A stretch of DNA of 64,000 nt, from NCBI RefSeq assembly GCF_017875645.1, contig NZ_JAGGMR010000001.1, positions 1,612,001 to 1,676,000 of the forward strand, read 5' to 3'. A model generated the notes under the pieces. That model did no database searches, was not told the DNA's origin, and worked only from the letters and a program-made list of their open reading frames with translations. Source of the stretch: Nocardia goodfellowii (GTDB taxonomy: Bacteria; Actinomycetota; Actinomycetes; Mycobacteriales; Mycobacteriaceae). Both the position numbers and the translations under genes were made by a program. This document shows, piece by piece, positions 41,666-49,646 of the stretch (its first letter is position 1; each line of letters begins with the position of its first letter).

Positions 41666-42895
41666 ATGGAATACGACTGGTCAGCTGAAGATCTGGCCTT
41701 CCGGGATGAGGTTCGGAGCTTCCTCGAGGCGAAGTTGACGCCGGAGTTGCGGCGGGCCGGGCGGTTGGCGACGAGTGTGTATCCCGATCATGCGGCGAGC
41801 ATGGAGTGGCAGCACATCCTGCACGCCAAAGGGTGGGTGGCGCCGGCCTGGCCGGTGGAGTTCGGCGGGCAACCATGGAGCTTGACCCAGCACTACATCT
41901 TCGGGCGGGAACTGACGCTCGCCGGCGCGCCGATGCTGTCGCCGATGGGCATCCGGATGGTGGCGCACGCGATCATCGCGTTCGGCACCCCGGAACAGCA
42001 GGCGTACTTCCTGCCGCGCATCCTGACCGGAGAAGTGTTCTTCTGCCAGGGGTACTCCGAGCCGGAGTCGGGATCCGACCTCGCCTCGCTGAGCATGGCC
42101 GCGATCGAGGACGGCGATGACCTGATCTGCACCGGCAGCAAGATCTGGACGACGCACGCGACCGAGGCCAACTGGATCTTCTGCCTGGTGCGCACCTCGC
42201 GCGAAGGCAAGAAACAGCAGGGCATCACGTTCCTGCTCATCGACATGACCACCCCGGGAATCGAAATCCGGCCACTGGTCATGACTTCCGGCGAAGAAGT
42301 GCAGAACCAGGTCTTCTTCGACAACGTGCGAGTGCCGAAAGCCAACGTACTGGGCCGGATCGACGAGGGCTGGACGGTCGCGAAGTATCTGCTCATTCAC
42401 GAGCGCGGCGGCGCGTTGTCGCCGTTCCTTCAGGTGATGGCGGAGGATATCGCCGCCGTGGCCGCGGAACAGACCGGGCCGGACGGCAATCCGCTGATCG
42501 ATGATCCGGCGTTCGCCCGGAAACTGGCCGAGGCCAGGATTCGGACCGAGGTGCTCGAAATCCTGGAATACCGCACACTTTCGGCGATGGCCCACGGTAA
42601 GAACCCGGGCCCGGCTTCCTCGATGCTCAAGGTGCTCGGCACCGAACTGAGCCAGAAACTGACCGAACTGAAGCTGGAGGCGGCGGGACCGCGCGGCCGG
42701 GTCTACCAGCCGCACGCGGCCATGCCGGGTGGACCGGTCACCGAATACACCGCACCGGCGGACGGTTACGTCAGCGGCGCGGACTGGCAGGCGGTCGCGC
42801 CGCTGCACTACTTCAACGACCGGGCCGGCTCAATCTACGCGGGCAGCAACGAAATTCAGCGAAACATCCTCGCCAAAGCAGCATTGGGGCTCTGA
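41666..42895 (+). CDS. Acyl-CoA dehydrogenase, subunit 1 of a two-subunit enzyme
   Basis: The 409-residue protein is an acyl-CoA dehydrogenase: GWVAPAWPVEFGGQPWSL, CQGYSEPESGSDLASL (flavin loop) and SIYAGSNEIQRNILAKAALG. In the last motif the usual YEGT reads YAGS, so the standard catalytic glutamate is absent there. GGGAGGGCAG precedes ATG 41666. The next gene, another acyl-CoA dehydrogenase, starts on its last stop base (TGATG). Such pairs in mycobacteria (FadE26-27, ChsE1-E2) form alpha2beta2 enzymes for steroid side chains or other bulky acyl-CoAs. Confidence 0.9.
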   Translation: MEYDWSAEDLAFRDEVRSFLEAKLTPELRRAGRLATSVYPDHAASMEWQHILHAKGWVAPAWPVEFGGQPWSLTQHYIFGRELTLAGAPMLSPMGIRMVAHAIIAFGTPEQQAYFLPRILTGEVFFCQGYSEPESGSDLASLSMAAIEDGDDLICTGSKIWTTHATEANWIFCLVRTSREGKKQQGITFLLIDMTTPGIEIRPLVMTSGEEVQNQVFFDNVRVPKANVLGRIDEGWTVAKYLLIHERGGALSPFLQVMAEDIAAVAAEQTGPDGNPLIDDPAFARKLAEARIRTEVLEILEYRTLSAMAHGKNPGPASSMLKVLGTELSQKLTELKLEAAGPRGRVYQPHAAMPGGPVTEYTAPADGYVSGADWQAVAPLHYFNDRAGSIYAGSNEIQRNILAKAALGL

Positions 42896-44040
42896 TGGAC
42901 TTCTCACTCACCAAGGAGCAGGAACTCCTGCGCAAGGCGGTCGCCGGGTTTCTCAGCGCCCGTTACGACTTGGAGCGCAGCCGCGGCGCCGTGAAGACCG
43001 GCCCCGGCTGGCAGCCCGCCATATGGCGCGGATTCGCCGATGAACTCGGAATTCTCGGGGCCACATTGCCCGAGGACGTGGACGGCATGGGTGGCGGCCC
43101 GGTCGAATTGATGGTCATCGCCGAAGAACTCGGCCGCGCACTGGTCGTCGAACCGTTCGTCGACACGGTGGTGATCGGTGCGGGGCTCCTGCGCCGCTCG
43201 GGCGGTAAGCAGGCGGATTCGATACTGCGCCAGATTGTTTCGGGCGAATCGCGTACCGCCTTCGCCGCGCTGGAACCGGCCTCGGGCCACACGCTGCACG
43301 ATGTGGCGACCACGGCCCGCCGCGACGGTGACGACTGGGTGCTCGACGGCACCAAGGTCGTGGTGACCAGCGCGCCACTGTCGACGCACCTGATCATCGC
43401 CGCCCGTACGGCCGGGGACCGCCGCGACAAGGCCGGAATCTCGCTGTTCCTCACCGAATTCGACGTCGCCGACCCACCCGCCGGTGTCGAGGTGCACACC
43501 TACCGCACCATCGACGACCGCCTCGCCGCCGACCTCACCTGCACCGGACTCCGGCTCCCGGCCGACGCGCTACTCGGCGCCGAAGGCGCGGCCTGGGACG
43601 TCATCGAACCCACGGTGGACGAAGCGATCGCGGCGATCTGCGCCGAGGCGGTCGGCTGCATGAGCAAGGTACTCACCGACACCGTCGAATACACCAAGCA
43701 GCGCCAGCAGTTCGGTGTTCCGATCAGCAGCTTCCAAGCCCTGCAGCACCGCATGGTCGACATGTACATGGAGCACGAACAGGCCATCGCCGCAACATAT
43801 CTGGCGATCCATTCGCTCGGCGGCACGGCCGCGGCCCGAGCCAAGGCGGTCTCGGCCGCCAAGGTCACCATCGCCCGCGCCGCCCGCTTCATCGGCCAGA
43901 ACGCCGTCCAGTTGCACGGCGCGATGGGCATGACCGAGGAACTGGCCATCGGCCATTACTTCAAGCGACTCACCGCCATCGAATCCGAATACGGCACCAG
44001 CGACGCCCATCTGGCCCGTTACGCGGCCCTGACCCGCTGA
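42895..44040 (+). CDS. Acyl-CoA dehydrogenase, subunit 2 of a two-subunit enzyme
   Basis: The 381-residue partner begins MDFSLTKEQELLRKAVAGFL and includes LGILGATLPEDVDGMGGGPV, TKQRQQFGVPISSFQALQHR and QLHGAMGMTEELAIGHYFKR. The mid-domain flavin loop is weaker than in subunit 1, as usual for the second subunit of heteromeric acyl-CoA dehydrogenases. Translational coupling supports a fixed stoichiometry. A long hairpin terminator follows immediately. Confidence 0.9.
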   Translation: MDFSLTKEQELLRKAVAGFLSARYDLERSRGAVKTGPGWQPAIWRGFADELGILGATLPEDVDGMGGGPVELMVIAEELGRALVVEPFVDTVVIGAGLLRRSGGKQADSILRQIVSGESRTAFAALEPASGHTLHDVATTARRDGDDWVLDGTKVVVTSAPLSTHLIIAARTAGDRRDKAGISLFLTEFDVADPPAGVEVHTYRTIDDRLAADLTCTGLRLPADALLGAEGAAWDVIEPTVDEAIAAICAEAVGCMSKVLTDTVEYTKQRQQFGVPISSFQALQHRMVDMYMEHEQAIAATYLAIHSLGGTAAARAKAVSAAKVTIARAARFIGQNAVQLHGAMGMTEELAIGHYFKRLTAIESEYGTSDAHLARYAALTR

Positions 44041-44043
44041 CTC

Positions 44044-44085
44044 CATGCTTCGCACCCCGGGCTCACCCCCGGGGTGCGAAGCATG
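44044..44085. terminator. 18-bp hairpin terminator
   Basis: CATGCTTCGCACCCCGGG at 44044-44061 is exactly complementary to 44068-44085 across a 6-base loop. It starts 4 bp after the acyl-CoA dehydrogenase stop. Confidence 0.88.
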
Positions 44086-44147
44086 TCGTTCGCCGACCGA
44101 CTGCGAACCGTGCGGCACGACGCCCCAACGGTGGGGCGGAAAGCAAA

Positions 44148-44180
44148 TCGGCCCGGATCCGTGAGACGGATCCGGGCCGA
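44148..44180. terminator. 15-bp hairpin terminator of etfD
   Basis: TCGGCCCGGATCCGT at 44148-44162 pairs exactly with 44166-44180 across a 3-base loop. On the minus strand TTTGC follows. It lies 15 bp beyond the etfD stop. Confidence 0.85.
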
Positions 44181-44194
44181 ATGTTGTTCAGTTG

Positions 44195-47100
44195 TCAGTT
44201 CTTCCGGCCGGGGGCCTTCGCACCGGACTTGAAGCCGAGACCGCCTGGCTTGGCGGTCGGCGGTGCCACCCGGGTGCCGTTGCCGTTGGCGGGCTGATCC
44301 GCTTCGGCGGTCGGCTCTGCGGAAGCAGGCTCCGGTGCGTCTCCAGCGGTAGCCGGTTCGGGGGAAGCCGGTTCGGGGGAAGCCGGTTCGGGGGAAGCGG
44401 CCGCGGGGGCGGCGGTGCCCGGAGCCTTGGGACCGGGGCGCTTGAAACCGGACTTCATGGCCAAGCCCTTGGGCGCGACGGTCGGCTTGATCTCCTCGGC
44501 GGCAGTCGAAACCGGCTCGGCGGCAGAGGTTTCCGTGGCGGCCGGTTCCGTCGTGGCAGCCGGTTCCGAAGCGGCGGGAGCCTTCGCACCCGGGGCCTTG
44601 GCCGCGCCCTTCATAGCGAGACCCTTGCCCGGGGCTTTGGCGCCGCCCTTCATGCCGAGGCCCTTGACCGGCGGAGCCGACGGGGTTTCGGCGGCCGGGG
44701 TTTCGGCGGCGGGAGCCGCGTCATCCTTGGCACCGGGAGCTTTCGCCGCGCCCTTCATGGCCAGACCCTTGCCGGGAGCCTTGGCCGGACCCTTCATGGC
44801 GAGACCCTTGACCGGAGCCGCGGGCTTCTCCTCGGCGGCCGGTTCGGCTGCCTTCGCACCCGGGGCCTTGGCCGCGCCCTTCATGCCGAGACCGCCGCCC
44901 GGAGCCTTCGCCGGACCCTTCATGGCGAGACCCTTGACGGGCTTCTCGTCCGCGGCCGGTTCGGCCGCCTTCGCGCCGGGAGCCTTGGCGGCCCCCTTCA
45001 TGCCCAGTCCGCCGGGCGCCTTGCCGCCCTTCATGGCCAGTCCGCCACCGGACGGCTTGGCCGCGGGAGCCGCAGGAGCCGCGGTCTCCGCCTCGGCGAC
45101 AACCGGCTCCGGCTCGGGTTCGGCCTTCTTCTCCTTGGGCTGCTGGATGACAACCAGATTCTCGCCGAGTTGCTTGGCATCGACCCGGGTAATCGCGTCC
45201 AGCATCAGCTGCGACACGTCCACGACCTCGACACGGTCGGCGGCGTCCATGTCGTCCTGGCGGGCGGTGACGCCGTCGGACAGCATGACGCGGCAGAACG
45301 GGCAACCGGTCGCGATCTTGGTGCCCGCACCGGGCGAGGAATCGATGGTGGACAGCGCTTCGTCGACGCGGTCGACGTTGATGCGCTTGCCGAGCTGCTC
45401 TTCCATCCACATGCGCGCACCACCGGCGCCACAGCACATGGAACGTTCGCCGTGCCGCGGCATCTCGATCAGCGTCGAGCCCGAGGCCTCCATTAGCTCA
45501 CGCGGTGCGTTGTAGACCTTGTTGTGCCGGCCCAGATAGCAGGGGTCGTGGTAGGTAACGTTCTGTGTCACCGAGGCCACCGGCACCAGCTTCTTCTGCC
45601 GCACCAGGCGATTGAGCAGCTGGGTGTGGTGCACGACCTCGTAGGTGCCACCGACCTGCGGGTACTCGTTGTTCAGCGCGTTGAAGCAGTGCGCACAGGT
45701 GACGACGATCTTCTTCTTGTTCTGCTCGACGCCGTCGAAGACCTCGTTCAGGGTCTCGATGTTCTGCTGCGCGAGCTGCTGGAACAGGAACTCGTTGCCC
45801 GCGCGGCGGGCCGAGTCGCCGGTGCAGGTCTCGCCCTGGCCGAGCACCATGAACTTGGTGCCCGCGGTGGCGAGCAGTTCGGCGACGGCCTTGGTGGTCT
45901 TCTTGGCCCGGTCCTCGTAGGCGCCGGCGCAGCCGACCCAGAACAGGTACTCGTAGCCGTCGAACGAGTCGGCGTCCTTCCCGTACACCGGGATCTGGAA
46001 GTCCATCTCGTTGATCCAGTTGAGGCGATCCTTGGCGTTCTGGCCCCACGGATTGCCCTTGTTCTCCAGGTTCTTGAACAGACCCGCGAGCTCGGAGGGG
46101 AACTCCGATTCGATCAGCACCTGGTAGCGGCGCATGTCGATGATGTGGTCGACGTGCTCGATATCGACCGGGCACTGCTCGACGCAGGCGCCGCAGGTGG
46201 TGCACGACCACAGCACCTCGGGGTCGATGATGCCGTTGACGTCTTCGCCGCCGACCAGCGGCCGCTCGGCTTCGGCCTTCGCGGCGTCGGAGATCTTCGC
46301 CAGCGCGGCCTCGTTCGGCTTGCCCTCGGAATCGACCAGGCCGATCTCGTCGCCGCCCATGTCTTTGCGGCCACCGGCCAGCAGGTACGGCGCCTTGGCG
46401 TAACCGTGGTCGCGCAGCGACATGATCAGCAGTTTGGGCGACAGCGGCTTACCGGTGTTCCAGGCCGGGCACTGCGACTGGCAGCGGCCGCACTCGGTGC
46501 AGGTGGTGAAGTCGAGAATGCCCTTCCAGGAGAAGTCCTCGAGCTTGCCGGCGCCCATGATGTCGTTGTCGGCGTCGACGTTCTCCATGTCCAGGATCTT
46601 GCCGTTGGACATCATCGGCTTGGCCGCGCCGAGGGCGACGCCGCCGTCGTCCTCGCGCTTGAAGTAGATGTTCGGGAAGGCGGAGAACCGGTGCGTGATG
46701 ACGCCCCAGGTGACGTTGCGGCCCAGGTACCACAGGAACGCCATGCCGGACATCAGCTTGATGAACGCGAAGATCGACACCATGGTCGGGCTCGCGGGCA
46801 GCAGCTTCGCCACCTGCATGGTGAAGAAGTCGGTGGCCGGGTTGGCATGCCCGTAGGTGGCGATCTTGCCGGCCTTCACGAAGATCATGCCCAGGCCCTC
46901 CATCAGGCCCACGGCCTCGATGAAGTAGGCGGCGGTGAAGTTCGAGCCGCTGAAGCGCGACAGCCGCTCGGGGACGCGCGGATGGTTCAGCTGCCGGATG
47001 GTGATCAGCGTGAGAATGCCGATGACCGTTCCGATACCGAGGACCTCATCCCACAGGTGGTAGGCCGCGGTGTCGCCGATGATGGGCCAGTGGAACTTCG

Positions 47101-47392
47101 GATCGAAGGTCTGGCCGTAGGCCTCGAACCACAGCATGAAGCCGCCGAGGAAGCCGACCATGAAGATCCAGTGCGCCCAGCCGACGGTGCGGAACTTCAC
47201 CATCCGGGTGTGCGCGACGAACTCCACGAGCATCTGCTTGAAGCGCGGGAAGAACGGACGCCACCGATCCGGCGCGGACTGGCCGACCATGATCGTGCGC
47301 ACGACTTTGGTAACACCACCGAAGAACGACGCCCAGCACGCAATGCTGAGCACCGCCCCAATCGTGCCCAGCGACACTGTCAGGGCATTCAT
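44195..47392 (-). CDS. etfD: EtfD-like membrane Fe-S oxidoreductase with repetitive C-terminal tail
   Basis: The 1065-residue protein is the counterpart of M. tuberculosis Rv0338c, shown to be the membrane oxidoreductase (EtfD) that accepts electrons from ETF and is essential for beta-oxidation. The N-terminal half has several membrane helices (WAHWIFMVGFLGGFMLWFEA), then two 4Fe-4S motifs (CTECGRCQSQCP; CTTCGACVEQCP) and two heterodisulfide-reductase-type CCG segments (VTCAHCFNALNNEYP; SMCCGAGGARMW). From about residue 755 a low-complexity tail of about 310 residues repeats GL(A/G)MKG.AKAPG nine times plus a final GLGFK. ATG 47392 follows AAAGG. The promoter shares operators with fadE5. Confidence 0.92.
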   Translation of the reverse strand: MNALTVSLGTIGAVLSIACWASFFGGVTKVVRTIMVGQSAPDRWRPFFPRFKQMLVEFVAHTRMVKFRTVGWAHWIFMVGFLGGFMLWFEAYGQTFDPKFHWPIIGDTAAYHLWDEVLGIGTVIGILTLITIRQLNHPRVPERLSRFSGSNFTAAYFIEAVGLMEGLGMIFVKAGKIATYGHANPATDFFTMQVAKLLPASPTMVSIFAFIKLMSGMAFLWYLGRNVTWGVITHRFSAFPNIYFKREDDGGVALGAAKPMMSNGKILDMENVDADNDIMGAGKLEDFSWKGILDFTTCTECGRCQSQCPAWNTGKPLSPKLLIMSLRDHGYAKAPYLLAGGRKDMGGDEIGLVDSEGKPNEAALAKISDAAKAEAERPLVGGEDVNGIIDPEVLWSCTTCGACVEQCPVDIEHVDHIIDMRRYQVLIESEFPSELAGLFKNLENKGNPWGQNAKDRLNWINEMDFQIPVYGKDADSFDGYEYLFWVGCAGAYEDRAKKTTKAVAELLATAGTKFMVLGQGETCTGDSARRAGNEFLFQQLAQQNIETLNEVFDGVEQNKKKIVVTCAHCFNALNNEYPQVGGTYEVVHHTQLLNRLVRQKKLVPVASVTQNVTYHDPCYLGRHNKVYNAPRELMEASGSTLIEMPRHGERSMCCGAGGARMWMEEQLGKRINVDRVDEALSTIDSSPGAGTKIATGCPFCRVMLSDGVTARQDDMDAADRVEVVDVSQLMLDAITRVDAKQLGENLVVIQQPKEKKAEPEPEPVVAEAETAAPAAPAAKPSGGGLAMKGGKAPGGLGMKGAAKAPGAKAAEPAADEKPVKGLAMKGPAKAPGGGLGMKGAAKAPGAKAAEPAAEEKPAAPVKGLAMKGPAKAPGKGLAMKGAAKAPGAKDDAAPAAETPAAETPSAPPVKGLGMKGGAKAPGKGLAMKGAAKAPGAKAPAASEPAATTEPAATETSAAEPVSTAAEEIKPTVAPKGLAMKSGFKRPGPKAPGTAAPAAASPEPASPEPASPEPATAGDAPEPASAEPTAEADQPANGNGTRVAPPTAKPGGLGFKSGAKAPGRKN

Positions 47393-47889
47393 GTCGCGAC
47401 CTTTCTTTCGAGGCAACACGAGCTGTCGTGGTCATCGCTCGACCACGGGTTGGCTCGTATCGTAACCGCCAGTAAGTTACCCACCGGTAACTTATGTGAC
47501 CCATTGTACGATCGGCAGTTGCGTAGTACCCCCACTTACTGGGGCTTGACCTGCAAATTGCCTGTGAGCAATTTCACCGGATCGGTACCCATCCCTCGTG
47601 AGTCCGGGCGGATTACCACGGTAAACGGCAGCGGTGTCACTACCTGCGGTAAGGCCAGGCTTAGTGCATGGGCGTTATCCCCGCCGTGGCCGAAATGTGC
47701 TGATGGCGTAATGGTTCTCGCATCTTTGCTGCGATTGGATTACGCTCAGCTCGTTCTGTCTGCATAAGCCTGTCTTCGCGCTGCTCGGGGAGAATCCGCA
47801 AGGGCCCAACCACCTTTCGGATTGATGAGCGCTCTCGCGTGACGAAGGCAACGGCTCGCGGGCGACTCTGATGAAGGATTGGAAACTGA
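47393..47889. other. Non-coding 497-bp divergent region of etfD and secreted protein
   Basis: No gene is apparent. Besides the main operator at 47477-47490 it has looser variants of the same motif: GTAACCGCCAGTAA (47462-47475), TTACCACGGTAA (47613-47624) and CTACCTGCGGTAA (47640-47652). GAAGGA stands before the secreted-protein ATG. Confidence 0.45.
47477..47490. promoter_or_regulatory. TTAC-N6-GTAA operator upstream of etfD
   Basis: TTACCCACCGGTAA lies 85 bp before the etfD ATG, inside the larger exact repeat AAGTTACC-N4-GGTAACTT. It matches the two fadE5 operators in half-sites, spacing and distance from the start codon. Confidence 0.7.
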
Positions 47890-48660
47890 ATGAACTTCCG
47901 CAGAACCACGGCGGCTGCAGCGTTGGTCGTCGGTGCGATGACCGTGGGTATGGGGACCACATACGCTGAACCGGCCGCGCCGGCTCCCGCCGAGCTCAAG
48001 TACTCGGTGAAGCTGGTGGACAAGACCATTGTCACGAAGCTGCAGGGTGGAAAGTTCGAGCTTTCGACGATGGAGGAGCTGGCGACCGACCCGGCTGAGA
48101 AGCCGAAGGTCACCGAGATTGCCGAACTGAGGGATGGCAGCGGCAATCTGGTCATGAGCTTGCCGATGACGTTCAACATCGCGGGTGTCGAGGTTCCGGT
48201 CAAGCCGGTCCTCAAGGAAGACGCTCAGGTCCTCGAACTGACGCCGGAGCAGCTGACGCCCGAGCAGCAGGCCCTCGTCAAAGAGAAGCCGATCAACACG
48301 GTCCAGGTCAAGCCGATCGCCTCGCCCATCGAGAACCAGCGGGCGATGAACGAGTTCTCCAGCCAGTTCGGGCTCGCCACGGCCGTCGGTGGTTTCGTCG
48401 GCACGGCTGTCGGTGCGGTAATCGGCACCATCGCCGGCGTCGTCACCGCAGCCGGCACGTGCGTCGCCCTGATGGCCTGCGTCATCGTCGGGATCCCGAT
48501 CATCGTGGCGTTCGCCGGTATCGGCGGCATTCTCGGAACCATCGCCTTCGGTGCGCCCGCCCTGGGCCTCGCCGGCATGGATCTGCTCAACACGATGCAG
48601 GCCGAACCCGGCACCAGCAAGTGGAGCGAAGAGAACATGAAGGCGGACCAGCCGAAGTAG
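47890..48660 (+). CDS. Secreted protein with Gly-rich hydrophobic C-terminal region
   Basis: The 256-residue protein has a signal peptide (residues 1-26, ending GTTYA). An N-terminal soluble domain follows (ELKYSVKLVDKTIVTKLQGG; GNLVMSLPMTFNIAGVEVPV), and then a hydrophobic stretch with repeated GxxxG-like spacing (GGFVGTAVGAVIGTIAGVVT; VGIPIIVAFAGIGGILGTI). Such proteins are common in Nocardia and Rhodococcus; function unknown. The C-terminal part could insert in a membrane. A 12-bp hairpin terminator follows. Confidence 0.78.
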   Translation: MNFRRTTAAAALVVGAMTVGMGTTYAEPAAPAPAELKYSVKLVDKTIVTKLQGGKFELSTMEELATDPAEKPKVTEIAELRDGSGNLVMSLPMTFNIAGVEVPVKPVLKEDAQVLELTPEQLTPEQQALVKEKPINTVQVKPIASPIENQRAMNEFSSQFGLATAVGGFVGTAVGAVIGTIAGVVTAAGTCVALMACVIVGIPIIVAFAGIGGILGTIAFGAPALGLAGMDLLNTMQAEPGTSKWSEENMKADQPK

Positions 48661-48678
48661 CGGCTCGCACCGCGTAAT

Positions 48679-48717
48679 CCGAGTGGCCCGTTCCCGGTCT
48701 GGGAGCGGGCCACTCGG
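48679..48717. terminator. Hairpin terminator between convergent genes
   Basis: CCGAGTGGCCCG at 48679-48690 pairs exactly with 48706-48717; an inner TCCC/GGGA stem extends it. Confidence 0.8.
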
Positions 48718-48732
48718 CGTTTGCCGCCCGGG

Positions 48733-49575
48733 TCAATCCGGCAGAGCGATATTTCCGCGGAAGGCCACGCTGCCCGTGGGCCGCCCCAGCTGACCGAAGG
48801 ACCGCTCCGCCATCTCGAACGTCCCGTCCTCGCGCACCAGCAAGACGGTGCTCGCCCGGGTGCCGTGCGCGGAATGCGAAACAAAGCGCGCCGAGGCGGC
48901 TCGCTCCAGGTCGCGCGGAATCCCGGTCTCGGGCAACTGATCGTCGGGGGCTTCCGTCCGGTCGGCCAGCACCTCGAAATAGCGCTCGAGCGCGCCGGGT
49001 TCGGACTGCACTACTTTGCGCAGCCCGTCGATACCGTCGCGCACCTTCGGCCAGATCGGCTCCGGCGCGATCGGCTCCGCGCCTGGTGTGGGTGCGGACG
49101 AGGCCAGCGAACGGCCGTTGGACAGGCCGTGGAAGCCGGGCGCCAATTCCCGGGGCTGCCCGGGCCGGCCGTTGGAATGCCACCAGAGCGTCGCCAGATC
49201 CGAGACCACCACGTGGTACCCGTTGTAGTCGTCCGGCGCGGCAGCGACCTCGTGAAGGTACTTTCCGGGGCCGCCGAGATCTTGGTCGCCGCCGAGATAG
49301 TCCATGAGCAGCGCGCCCCGCGAACGCGCGTCGGCGCGTTCGCCTTTCGGATTGCGCACATTCGTCACCGCCGCGAACCGCCCGGCCACCGTAGCCAGAC
49401 CGAGCCAGGTGCCGATGCCGCCGCGGGCACCCAGATCGCGCCCGGCCACAATGCCGGGCACCTCCGGCCACCAGCGCATCGGCTCGGTGGGCCGGGTATA
49501 GAACTCATCTCGGTTGGCCGCGACGATCAGCCGGTACTCCGGATGCGCGCGCCAGCCGAGCAACACCAAACACAT
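48733..49575 (-). CDS. NRDE/TANGO2 family protein
   Basis: The 280-residue protein begins MCLVLLGWRAHPEYRLIVAA and continues NRDEFYTRPTEP, the family's namesake motif. Cys2 is the likely processed N-terminal nucleophile of the Ntn-like fold, which is why ATG 49575 is preferred over the frame to 49593. The family includes human TANGO2; eukaryotic members have been linked to haem trafficking, bacterial roles are unclear. The DNA 3' side is shared with a convergent terminator. Confidence 0.88.
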   Translation of the reverse strand: MCLVLLGWRAHPEYRLIVAANRDEFYTRPTEPMRWWPEVPGIVAGRDLGARGGIGTWLGLATVAGRFAAVTNVRNPKGERADARSRGALLMDYLGGDQDLGGPGKYLHEVAAAPDDYNGYHVVVSDLATLWWHSNGRPGQPRELAPGFHGLSNGRSLASSAPTPGAEPIAPEPIWPKVRDGIDGLRKVVQSEPGALERYFEVLADRTEAPDDQLPETGIPRDLERAASARFVSHSAHGTRASTVLLVREDGTFEMAERSFGQLGRPTGSVAFRGNIALPD

Positions 49576-49600
49576 ACCTTCAGCGTGCCCCACACAAGCG

Positions 49601-49633
49601 AAAAGGCCGACAGCGCACGGCTGTCGGCCTTTT
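49601..49633. terminator. Hairpin terminator of protease gene
   Basis: AAAAGGCCGACAGC at 49601-49614 pairs with GCTGTCGGCCTTTT at 49620-49633 across a 5-base loop. It lies 14 bp beyond the protease stop on the minus strand. Confidence 0.88.
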
Positions 49634-49646
49634 CACAGGGCTGGTG

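Noticed and set aside
44121..44138. CGCCCCA/TGGGGCG hairpin as a third terminator
   Set aside because: The stem is short and lies between two much stronger terminators, so no separate role can be supported.
47613..47652. Additional full TTAC-N6-GTAA operators near etfD
   Set aside because: The half-sites are present but the spacers are 4 and 5 bases instead of 6, so they are listed only as loose variants.
45524..47767. 747-codon plus-strand frame antisense to etfD
   Set aside because: It follows the opposite strand's codon bias, has no ribosome site, and reads straight through the etfD promoter.
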